A stretch of DNA of 5,956 nucleotides from Chitinivibrionia bacterium (GTDB taxonomy: Bacteria > Krumholzibacteriota > Krumholzibacteriia > WVZY01): positions 1 through 5,956 of the forward strand of contig JACQXT010000094.1 in assembly GCA_016208665.1 (NCBI GenBank), written 5' to 3'. The stretch's first letter is position 1. Every line of letters begins with the position of its first letter. Below, in pieces: positions 1 through 4,378 of this stretch. Below the pieces are notes generated by a model, which ran no database searches, had not been told where the DNA came from, and saw only the letters and a list, made by a program, of their open reading frames with translations. Position numbers and translations under genes: made by a program.

Positions 1-442
1 ATGCGACATACTCCGCAAGTTCGCTTCCGCGGGCGCCGCACATGAAGATCACGCCGTCGCCGTGAAGCCGCACTTCGTTCCAACTCAGCGCCGCGTCTTG
101 TTCGGCGCGGTTGCGGGCTATTGTGGCGAGCAGGCAGATATTTCTGAGTCCCGCTTTTGAAACGGATATTGCGGTCATCATGAACCGGTCGCTCCCGGCG
201 GAAACGATCGCGTCATGGCTCAGCACGATACCGTAGATCGGCTTGATGCCGAGCTTCTTCGCTTCTTTGTGCAGTTCCATGAAACCGAACGTACCGTTCG
301 TGTCCGTCAATGCCACGCTCGCGTATCCCGCGAGGTGGGCGAAGGCGCAGATCTCCGCGGGAGTGGAAAGAGCTTCCGATACACTATACATAGAGTGCGT
401 ATGCAGGTGGGTGAACGGAGGGATGGTTGTTTTCTCGGGCAT
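1..442 (-). CDS. DNA polymerase III alpha (DnaE)-family protein, N-terminal PHP part, truncated by window edge
   Basis: The first 147 residues of a replicative or translesion-type C-family DNA polymerase are visible; the catalytic palm and the rest lie beyond position 1. The start ATG (440-442) has a GAGG ribosome-binding site at 452-455. A PHP domain begins at once: FTHLHTHSMYS (residues 10-20) is the first metal-binding motif, with H12 and H14. ALTDTNGTFGF (44-54) and KKLGIKPIYG (62-71) follow in the usual DnaE order, and GVIFMCGARGSELAE near residue 130 matches the family's 'GLIALSGC..GEL' segment. The usual TDH motif reads TDT (D47, T48), so one PHP metal ligand is replaced; TDTN variants occur in some DnaE lineages. 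Whether this is the main replicase or a DnaE2/ImuC-like error-prone enzyme cannot be decided from this part. Family membership is fairly sure, the subfamily is not. Confidence 0.8.
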   Translation of the reverse strand, partial: MPEKTTIPPFTHLHTHSMYSVSEALSTPAEICAFAHLAGYASVALTDTNGTFGFMELHKEAKKLGIKPIYGIVLSHDAIVSAGSDRFMMTAISVSKAGLRNICLLATIARNRAEQDAALSWNEVRLHGDGVIFMCGARGSELAEYVA

Positions 443-472
443 TCTTCGAAACCTCGTTGAAATGTCGTTCTT

Positions 473-501
473 ATCATAGCATACATATGTATGTATGCCA
501 A
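473..501 (-). promoter_or_regulatory. Sigma70-like promoter of the DnaE-family gene
   Basis: Read on the minus strand, TTGGCA (496-501) is a -35 element and TATGAT (473-478) a -10 element, each one mismatch from consensus, with an ideal 17-base spacer. Transcription would start near 466 and leave a leader of about 24 bases carrying the GAGG site. The spacer is almost filled by a palindrome that is listed separately. Confidence 0.6.
479..498. promoter_or_regulatory. Palindromic operator candidate in the polymerase promoter spacer
   Basis: CATACATATGTATG (480-493) is a perfect 14-base palindrome. It overlaps a second symmetry, GCATAC (479-484) with GTATGC (493-498) separated by eight bases. 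Both lie between the -35 and -10 boxes, where a bound dimer would block RNA polymerase. The motif does not match the LexA boxes I know. Repression is inferred from position only; TA-rich repeats of this kind can also arise by chance. Confidence 0.4.
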
Positions 502-582
502 GCCAAGAAAAGATTTACCAGGATCGGAACTCGATGCTTATCCTGAATTCGATGTTTTCTTCTTATTGTATGTTAATTATAC

Positions 583-611
583 TTGACATTATGTATAGTT
601 TATTATACTAT
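583..611 (+). promoter_or_regulatory. Promoter of the XRE regulator gene, probably leaderless or nearly so
   Basis: A perfect -35 TTGACA lies at 583-588. Two overlapping -10 choices follow: TATACT (604-609, 15-base spacer) and TACTAT (606-611, 17-base spacer). Either puts the transcription start at about 616-620, on or beside the ATG codons at 617 and 620. The octamer ATTATACT occurs at 576-583 and again at 602-609, exactly 26 bases apart, flanking and overlapping the promoter. Such a pair could be an autoregulatory operator; that is inference. Confidence 0.55.
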
Positions 612-616
612 TATTG

Positions 617-856
617 ATGATGAAACCACGGCAGGAAATTAGAAACCATCTCCGGCACTATCGCCTCATGGCCGATGGAATGACACAGCAGGACCTTGCT
701 GATCGCGTGGAGGTGACGCGCCAGACGATCGTCTCCATCGAGAAGGGCAACTACAACCCAACCGTGGTTCTTGCGTTGCGGATAGCTCACGTTTTTGGTA
801 TTTCAGTCGAGACTCTTTTCGAGCTCGAGAAGGGAGAGAGAGATGACCGGGATTAA
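617..856 (+). CDS. Small XRE-family HTH transcriptional regulator
   Basis: This 79-residue protein is essentially one helix-turn-helix of the Cro/C1 (HTH_3) type. Helix 2 is TQQDLADRV (23-31), and the recognition helix is TRQTIVSIEKG (34-44), followed by the typical NPTVVLALRIAHVFGISVETLF (47-68). It belongs to the short, sensor-less class resembling B. subtilis YozG-type regulators, usually encoded beside a small membrane protein, as here. Starts at TTG 614, ATG 617 and ATG 620 are all possible; homologues normally begin at the MKPRQEI segment, so 617 or 620 is likely. No Shine-Dalgarno sequence precedes them and the promoter ends within a few bases, pointing to a leaderless mRNA. Its stop overlaps the next gene by 14 bases. 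The DNA-binding role is confident; the target is unknown, and autoregulation is plausible. Confidence 0.85.
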   Translation: MMKPRQEIRNHLRHYRLMADGMTQQDLADRVEVTRQTIVSIEKGNYNPTVVLALRIAHVFGISVETLFELEKGERDDRD

Positions 857-1562
857 TGCGAAGAGCTGGTGGCGTCCCAGACCCGCGAGCATGATTGCCG
901 CGTGCCTGATCATCGCGGGACTCATCCTCTCGAATACCAGTTGGTGGTTTTTCATTCTTGTGGGACTCGGAATCTTCGGCCCGGGACTGCTCCGCGAATT
1001 CGGTGCGCTGCGCGACAAGGATGAGTTTCAATCGAGATCCACGCACCGCGCGGGCTATCACGCCTTTCTCGCGGCGGGCATCATCGCGGCCATCTTCGTG
1101 GCCTACAACCGCAGCGGCGAGCGCAATCTCAAGGAACCCGAGGAACTGGCAACGCTCTTTCTCGTGGTCCTGTGGTTCACGTGGCTGCTGAGTTCCCTTC
1201 TCTCATTCGTCGGCGCCAAGAGAGCTGCCGTTCGCATTCTTATCGGATACGGCGCGTTCTGGCTCCTCTTTAGCGCCGCGTCTCATATCACCGAGCCCGC
1301 GGCCCTGCTCATGGAGGGTCTCATGGTGACAGGGCCCTTTTTCGTTCTTGCGTTTCTCTCCCGCCGATGGCCGCGTCTTTCAGGCTTCTTGCTCATCGCG
1401 GCCACCGCGTTCTTTCTTTATCGCTTCCAATGGTACGAGATCGGCAGGTCCGGGCTCGTGAATCAGTGCGTCGTCATGATTCTCTTTCTCGGTCCCCTGC
1501 TCGCGAGCGGCATCGCGCTTCTCACCGTGCGCCCCGCGCTCGAGCAGGCTACGGAGAGGTGA
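843..1562 (+). CDS. Multi-spanning membrane protein of unknown function, paired with XRE regulator
   Basis: The product has 239 residues. I chose the ATG at 843, inside the end of the regulator gene, because the purine-rich AAGGGAGAGAG just before it is a good ribosome-binding site; an in-frame ATG at 795 would overlap the regulator far more and lacks one. Hydrophobic segments lie near residues 15-30, 33-50, 72-88, 103-125, 128-147, 153-172, 179-195 and 207-229, giving seven or eight membrane helices. After the second comes a charged loop, LRDKDEFQSRS (56-66), recalling the 'DERxQ' loop of small membrane proteins (DUF2178-like) found beside short XRE regulators. No catalytic or transport motif is visible. 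The overlap with the upstream gene suggests translational coupling and a joint role, perhaps in envelope or stress sensing, which is inference. The function is not recognised. Confidence 0.8.
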   Translation: MTGINAKSWWRPRPASMIAACLIIAGLILSNTSWWFFILVGLGIFGPGLLREFGALRDKDEFQSRSTHRAGYHAFLAAGIIAAIFVAYNRSGERNLKEPEELATLFLVVLWFTWLLSSLLSFVGAKRAAVRILIGYGAFWLLFSAASHITEPAALLMEGLMVTGPFFVLAFLSRRWPRLSGFLLIAATAFFLYRFQWYEIGRSGLVNQCVVMILFLGPLLASGIALLTVRPALEQATER

Positions 1563-1570
1563 GGAGGGTT

Positions 1571-1609
1571 CGCGCGGCCTCTCACGCTTCCAGCGCCGCT
1601 CGCGCGTTT
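1571..1609 (+). terminator. Weak candidate terminator after the XRE/membrane unit
   Basis: CGCGCG at 1571-1576 can pair with CGCGCG at 1601-1606, and inner GC pairs extend the stem with a bulge. Only three T residues follow (1607-1609), so termination would be inefficient. This is the only stem of note in the first part of the 1563-1743 gap. Confidence 0.25.
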
Positions 1610-1642
1610 CATGTTGTGCCTTCGGCGCGCGCAGTAGTATAT

Positions 1643-1664
1643 TGATCGTACAAGCCTGCGATCA
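1643..1664. repeat. Inverted repeat upstream of tpx
   Basis: TGATCG (1643-1648) and CGATCA (1659-1664) form perfect 6-base arms around a 10-base centre, about 80 bases before the tpx start. A dimeric regulator site is possible, or a small hairpin in the leader. No convincing -35/-10 pair could be assigned in this gap (TATATT at 1638-1643 and TATTAT at 1698-1703 lack good -35 partners), so its position relative to the promoter is unknown. Confidence 0.3.
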
Positions 1665-1743
1665 GCTCCCCATTCCTTAGCACTATCGAATCGCACGTAT
1701 TATTTCCATTGGACCGCATTTCATATTCTGAAAGGAGGCCTTC

Positions 1744-2247
1744 ATGGCCGAATTTAGAAGCAGAGGCAATCCGTTTCACACGATCGGCAATCTGCCTGCT
1801 GTCGGCGCACCCGCTCCGGCTTTTAAGCTTACCAAGACCGATCTGAGCGAAATATCTCTCGCGGATCTCCGCGGCCGCCGCGTGATCCTCAACGTGTTTC
1901 TCAGCGTCGACACCGACACTTGCGCCGCGTCCGTGCGGCGTTTCAACGAGGAGGCTTCGAAGCTCGACAACACGGCAGTGCTCTGCGTATCAATGGACCT
2001 TCCGTTCGCGCACAGGCGCTTCTGCGGCGCGAACGGCATTGAGAATGTGCAGTCCGTGTCCGACTTCCGCACCGGCGCATTCGGCCGGGCGTACGGCCTG
2101 CGCATCGCCGACGGACCTGCTGTCGGATTATTGGCGCGTTCGGTCACGGTGATCGACGAAGCAGGAACGATCGTCTATACGGAGCTCGTTCCTGAGTCGA
2201 CACTCGAACCCGACTATGCGAAGGCGTTGGCGGCGGCGCGGAGATAA
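1744..2247 (+). CDS. tpx: Thiol peroxidase (Tpx, atypical 2-Cys peroxiredoxin)
   Basis: Tpx reduces hydrogen peroxide and preferentially alkyl hydroperoxides, and is recycled by thioredoxin. The 167-residue length equals that of E. coli Tpx and the sequence aligns with it end to end. The peroxidatic site is SVDTDTCAASVRRFN, with T57 and peroxidatic C60. The resolving cysteine is C94 in FAHRRFCGANG, the usual Tpx spacing. The catalytic arginine is R132 in LLARSVTVIDE. The ending TLEPDYAKALAA matches the family's EPDYEAAL motif. The family proline before the SxDT motif is Leu here (L53), a minor variation. No signal peptide is seen, so it is cytoplasmic as in the Firmicutes-type enzymes or undetermined. 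AAAGGAGG at 1731-1738 is a strong ribosome-binding site five bases before the ATG. It appears to be a single-gene unit, convergent with the tRNA, and no intrinsic terminator is visible after it. Confidence 0.95.
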   Translation: MAEFRSRGNPFHTIGNLPAVGAPAPAFKLTKTDLSEISLADLRGRRVILNVFLSVDTDTCAASVRRFNEEASKLDNTAVLCVSMDLPFAHRRFCGANGIENVQSVSDFRTGAFGRAYGLRIADGPAVGLLARSVTVIDEAGTIVYTELVPESTLEPDYAKALAAARR

Positions 2248-2304
2248 GCCGACATGAAGGAATTTCGGAGAGCGAGCAGGCTGCCGTAACGGAATAAGAA
2301 ATAA

Positions 2305-2380
2305 TGGTGAGCCGCCCGGGACTCGAACCCAGTACCACTTGCTTAAAAGGCAAGTGCTCTGCCTGATGAGCTAGCGGCCC
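2305..2380 (-). tRNA. tRNA-Lys (anticodon UUU)
   Basis: The gene folds into a full cloverleaf on the minus strand. The 7-base acceptor stem is GGGCCGC with GCGGCTC, including one G-U pair. The D stem is GCTC/GAGC around an 8-base loop. The anticodon stem is CTTGC/GCAAG with loop CTTTTAA, so the anticodon is TTT (Lys). The variable loop is TGGTA, and the T arm is CTGGG/CCCGG with loop TTCGAGT. The discriminator base is A and the CCA end is encoded (2305-2307). Length is 76 including CCA. It decodes AAA and AAG. Confidence 0.97.
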
Positions 2381-2416
2381 ACCTCAATGCGGTTGTATCT
2401 TGCGAGAGACGCTTTC

Positions 2417-2444
2417 ATTATTCAGAATATAGCGCGCCTGTCAA
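2417..2444 (-). promoter_or_regulatory. Promoter of tRNA-Lys
   Basis: On the minus strand a perfect TTGACA (2439-2444) and AATAAT (2417-2422, one mismatch) are separated by 16 bases. Transcription would begin near 2410, about 30 bases before the mature tRNA 5' end. The promoter lies just after the purA stop, so the tRNA does not depend on purA transcription. The rest of the 2381-2509 gap holds only a GC-rich stem (CCGCC 2456-2460 with GGCGG 2466-2470) without a T-run. Confidence 0.65.
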
Positions 2445-2509
2445 GCCTCTATTTCCCGCCGCGCCGGCGGAGGAATCGGCGCCCCTGCTGCGAAAACGAT
2501 CGAGCGGCA

Positions 2510-3346
2510 TCAATCGGCGCGGAGCGTTGCTCGCCGCTCGGGCCCGAGCGATATCATTGTGATCTTGCATCCGACGAGTTGCTCCAGTATCTTCACGTAG
2601 CTGCGGGCCTTGGCAGGCAACGCTTTCGCGTTCGAACCGGTGCATTGGTTCCACCCCTCCACCTCGAGATACTGCGGCTTGGACCTGTTGAGCAATCTGG
2701 TATCCACCGGAAAATACTCCACTTCTTTGCTTCCGATCTTATAGCTCGTGCAGATTCTGATCGTCGGGAACGTGTCCAGCACATCGAGCTTCGTCAGCGC
2801 GATCTCGGTGATCCCGTTCAGCTTGACGGAGGTTCTGGCGGCGACGGCGTCGAACCAGCCGCATCTCCGCGGCCGTCCGGTGGTCGTCCCATACTCGTTG
2901 CCGATCGCCCTGAGCTTCTCTCCGATGCGTCCTTTTTGTTCGGTGGGAAACGGCCCGTTCCCCACGCGCGTGCAATACGCCTTGAATACCCCGATCACTC
3001 TCTTGATGGCCGACGGCGGAATGCCCGCTCCGAGCGCGGCTCCGCCCGCAGTCACGCAGCTCGAGGTCACGAAGGGATACGTGCCGTGATCGATGTCGAG
3101 CAGCGTTCCTTGCGCGCCTTCGAAAAGAATCGATTTCTTGCGTTCGATGGCTTCCCAGAGCATCGGGCGCGTATCCCGTATCAAAGGAAGAAGGCGTTTC
3201 CGCGCTTCGAGGAAGCGTTCGACGGTACGGGCCGACGAAACCGTCCTGAACCCCTGATCGCGAAGCATCGCATTCTTGTCCTTGATTTTTCGCTCCAGGT
3301 ATCCTTCGAACTGACTGCTGTCGAGCTGAAAATCGCACATCCTCAT
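2510..3346 (-). CDS. purA: Adenylosuccinate synthetase, C-terminal fragment
   Basis: This 278-residue frame starts at an ATG whose last two bases are shared with the TGA of the N-terminal fragment. It keeps FEGAQGTLLDIDHGTYPFVTSS (Q224-type and T239-type residues of E. coli), the GNEYGTTTGRPRRCGW loop with the aspartate/IMP-binding Arg303 region, TKLDVLD for guanine binding with the Lys331 equivalent, and the terminal SLGPER. The unlabelled codons just before the ATG read IGRNG in this frame and match the Arg143 region, showing that homology extends upstream of the apparent start and that the ATG is not the native start of a separate gene. Confidence 0.7.
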   Translation of the reverse strand: MRMCDFQLDSSQFEGYLERKIKDKNAMLRDQGFRTVSSARTVERFLEARKRLLPLIRDTRPMLWEAIERKKSILFEGAQGTLLDIDHGTYPFVTSSCVTAGGAALGAGIPPSAIKRVIGVFKAYCTRVGNGPFPTEQKGRIGEKLRAIGNEYGTTTGRPRRCGWFDAVAARTSVKLNGITEIALTKLDVLDTFPTIRICTSYKIGSKEVEYFPVDTRLLNRSKPQYLEVEGWNQCTGSNAKALPAKARSYVKILEQLVGCKITMISLGPERRATLRAD

Positions 3347-3690
3347 TCCGTTCCGCCCGATCTGTGCGGCAGCACGACATGGGCCTGGCCGCTCACGAAT
3401 ATCCTTCCGTCCACGTCTATGCCTCGGGCCGCGATCTCATCGATCTCGCCGATCAATGAAAGAGGATCGATTACCATGCCGCCGCCGAGTATGCAGGTAA
3501 TGTGCGGATAGAGAATGCCGGACGGCACCAGGTGAAATTTGAACTTCTCCGTTCCGACGATCACCGTGTGTCCCGCGTTGGCTCCGCCCTGGAACCGAAC
3601 GACGTAATCGGCGCGCCTGCCGATGGTGTCAACGATTTTCGCTTTTCCCTCATCCCCCCATTGACCGCCGATCACAAGGGATACAGGCAT
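3343..3690 (-). CDS. purA: Adenylosuccinate synthetase, N-terminal fragment
   Basis: This 115-residue open frame carries the nucleotide and IMP head of PurA. GQWGDEGKAKIVD (9-21) is the P-loop-like signature with catalytic D13; the usual GDEGKGK has Ala for its last Gly. GGANAGHT (35-42) contains catalytic H41, and HLVPSGIL and GGGMVIDP follow at the normal spacing. Homology ends near residue 108 (VVLPH); the last residues, RSGGTE, are out-of-frame readthrough. On its own it lacks the GTP base site and could not be active. Confidence 0.7.
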   Translation of the reverse strand: MPVSLVIGGQWGDEGKAKIVDTIGRRADYVVRFQGGANAGHTVIVGTEKFKFHLVPSGILYPHITCILGGGMVIDPLSLIGEIDEIAARGIDVDGRIFVSGQAHVVLPHRSGGTE

Positions 3691-3712
3691 ATCTCATCCT
3701 CCAGCCTCGTAC

Positions 3713-3718
3713 ATTATA
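3713..3718 (-). promoter_or_regulatory. -10 element candidate for purA
   Basis: A perfect TATAAT on the minus strand sits about 22 bases before the purA start codon, with GGAGG in between. No good -35 is present at 17 bases upstream, where the sequence is the T-run of the preceding terminator (CGTTTT at 3736-3741). Either the promoter is activator-dependent or only the -10 is used. Confidence 0.4.
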
Positions 3719-3731
3719 TTGGCGACTCGAA

Positions 3732-3764
3732 CACAAAAACGACCGCTCCTGTTCCGGTGCGGTC
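3732..3764 (-). terminator. Rho-independent terminator after the CxxCH protein gene
   Basis: On the minus strand GACCGC (3759-3764) pairs with GCGGTC (3741-3746), with two more possible inner CC/GG pairs, and is followed by GTTTTTG (T-run 3735-3739). It lies about 70 bases past the stop at 3834, and separates that gene from purA, which reads in the same direction. Confidence 0.75.
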
Positions 3765-3833
3765 TCTATCAAAGAACTGTTTAGGTATACTACGCGCAGG
3801 CGAAAAAATCAAGGAAAATGGACCGGTTCTTTG

Positions 3834-4265
3834 CTACTCGTTGCTGAAGATGCTCTTGATGATGCCCCACGTCTGTTTCGTAAGAGCGATAGTGCAATCT
3901 ACGACTCCGGGGTTGCCGTTTTCCTCGTTTCCGGGCTCGTCCAGGATGCCGTCGCCGTTCAGATCGTCGAGCTCGAAGCCGTTCGTGCATTGATCGCCGT
4001 CGGAATTCAAGAGGGCAAGCGTTCTATTCCACACCCTCCCATTGGCCTTATAATCCTCGCCGAACTGATTGAGAGGAGCGGATGTGGAGGAAGGCCTGTC
4101 GACCGAATGGCAGATGGCGCATTGAAATGTGGAATAGGAAGGCAGCTTGAGCAGATCATCCGGCGTTCCGGCAGCAGGTCCGGGGACGGCAAGGAACCAC
4201 GCCGCAACTATCGCCGAGACCGGTGGCACGAAAGCGAGCAATCTTTTAATTATCTTAAATTCCAT
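3834..4265 (-). CDS. Small exported CxxCH protein with calcium-loop-like motifs (temptin-like / cytochrome-like)
   Basis: The 143-residue product has a signal peptide: FKIIKRLL, then a hydrophobic stretch to about residue 27 and PGPAAG near a cleavage site at 31-33. The mature part has CAICH (49-53), a c-type heme signature, then NQFGEDY (66-72), a Trp (W79), and NSDGDQCTNGFE (87-98), whose N87, D89, D91, N95 and E98 resemble an EF-hand or thrombospondin-3 loop; DLNGDGILDE (101-110) is a second such stretch. C93 and C124 may form a disulfide. The order CxxCH - FG - W - DSDGD.TNG.E recalls temptin-type domains of bacterial secreted proteins. The mature protein has no Met and only one His (H53), so a normal second axial heme ligand is lacking. 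The start at 4265 was preferred to 4328 because a promoter lies between them. The function is unknown. Confidence 0.75.
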   Translation of the reverse strand: MEFKIIKRLLAFVPPVSAIVAAWFLAVPGPAAGTPDDLLKLPSYSTFQCAICHSVDRPSSTSAPLNQFGEDYKANGRVWNRTLALLNSDGDQCTNGFELDDLNGDGILDEPGNEENGNPGVVDCTIALTKQTWGIIKSIFSNE

Positions 4266-4281
4266 GTACTTACCCAAGTTA

Positions 4282-4310
4282 AGTATATATAATAAAACCC
4301 TTCCCGTCAA
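4282..4310 (-). promoter_or_regulatory. Promoter of the CxxCH protein gene, short leader
   Basis: On the minus strand TTGACG (4305-4310) and TATACT (4282-4287) are separated by exactly 17 bases, each one mismatch from consensus. The predicted start near 4275 leaves only about ten leader bases (GGGTAAGTAC) before the ATG at 4265, with at best a weak GGGT ribosome-binding site. The promoter fixes 4265 as the start. The rest of the 4266-4378 gap has a GGTCGCGACC palindrome (4368-4377) right after the serA stop and no strong terminator. Confidence 0.6.
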
Positions 4311-4378
4311 GCGGCCCTTCATGCTCATACGTCCCGATTGGATTCTGGTTCCAAAACAGGCGCCGGCGGTCGCGACCC

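Larger units (their letters stand above)
2510..3690 (-). pseudogene. purA: purA, adenylosuccinate synthetase gene with internal deletion and frame change
   Basis: PurA joins IMP and aspartate with GTP hydrolysis to give adenylosuccinate, the first committed step to AMP. Both halves are well conserved but lie in different frames, meeting at about 3343-3380. The first frame runs to VSGQAHVVLPH and then a short unmatched tail and TGA (3343-3345). Homology resumes in the other frame at IGRNGMRMCDF. Compared with E. coli PurA, about 31-33 residues corresponding roughly to 111-141 are absent, including the IGTTGRGIGPAY segment with IMP-contacting Thr129. The frame relation implies a net loss of 3n+1 bases, about 94-100. 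Neither half has other stops, so the lesion is recent, or it is an assembly error. The start at 3690 has GGAGG at 3698-3702. Alternatively the two parts are translated separately (ATGA overlap), but the loop would still be missing. Confidence 0.8.

Noticed and set aside
479..498. Known LexA box at the polymerase promoter
   Set aside because: The palindrome matches neither CTGT-N8-ACAG nor the Gram-positive GAAC/GTTC type or other boxes I recall, so it is reported only as an unnamed operator candidate.
666..1061. Minus-strand open frame opposite the regulator and membrane protein genes
   Set aside because: No ribosome-binding site and no recognisable motif; the plus-strand frames have an HTH domain and coherent membrane helices.
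2456..2470. GC-rich stem after purA as an intrinsic terminator
   Set aside because: A five-base stem CCGCC/GGCGG with no T-run on the minus strand; it also lies just upstream of the tRNA promoter.
2387..3511. Long plus-strand open frame of 374 codons opposite purA
   Set aside because: It is antisense to strongly conserved PurA motifs on the minus strand, is rich in Arg and Pro without any domain, and has no ribosome-binding site. It is a shadow of GC-rich coding.
4266..4328. Earlier ATG at 4328 for the CxxCH protein
   Set aside because: A well-formed promoter (4282-4310) lies downstream of that ATG, and starting at 4265 gives a normal signal peptide.
4368..4377. GGTCGCGACC palindrome after the serA stop as a terminator
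   Set aside because: A palindrome without a loop and with no proper T-run following on the minus strand; not convincing.
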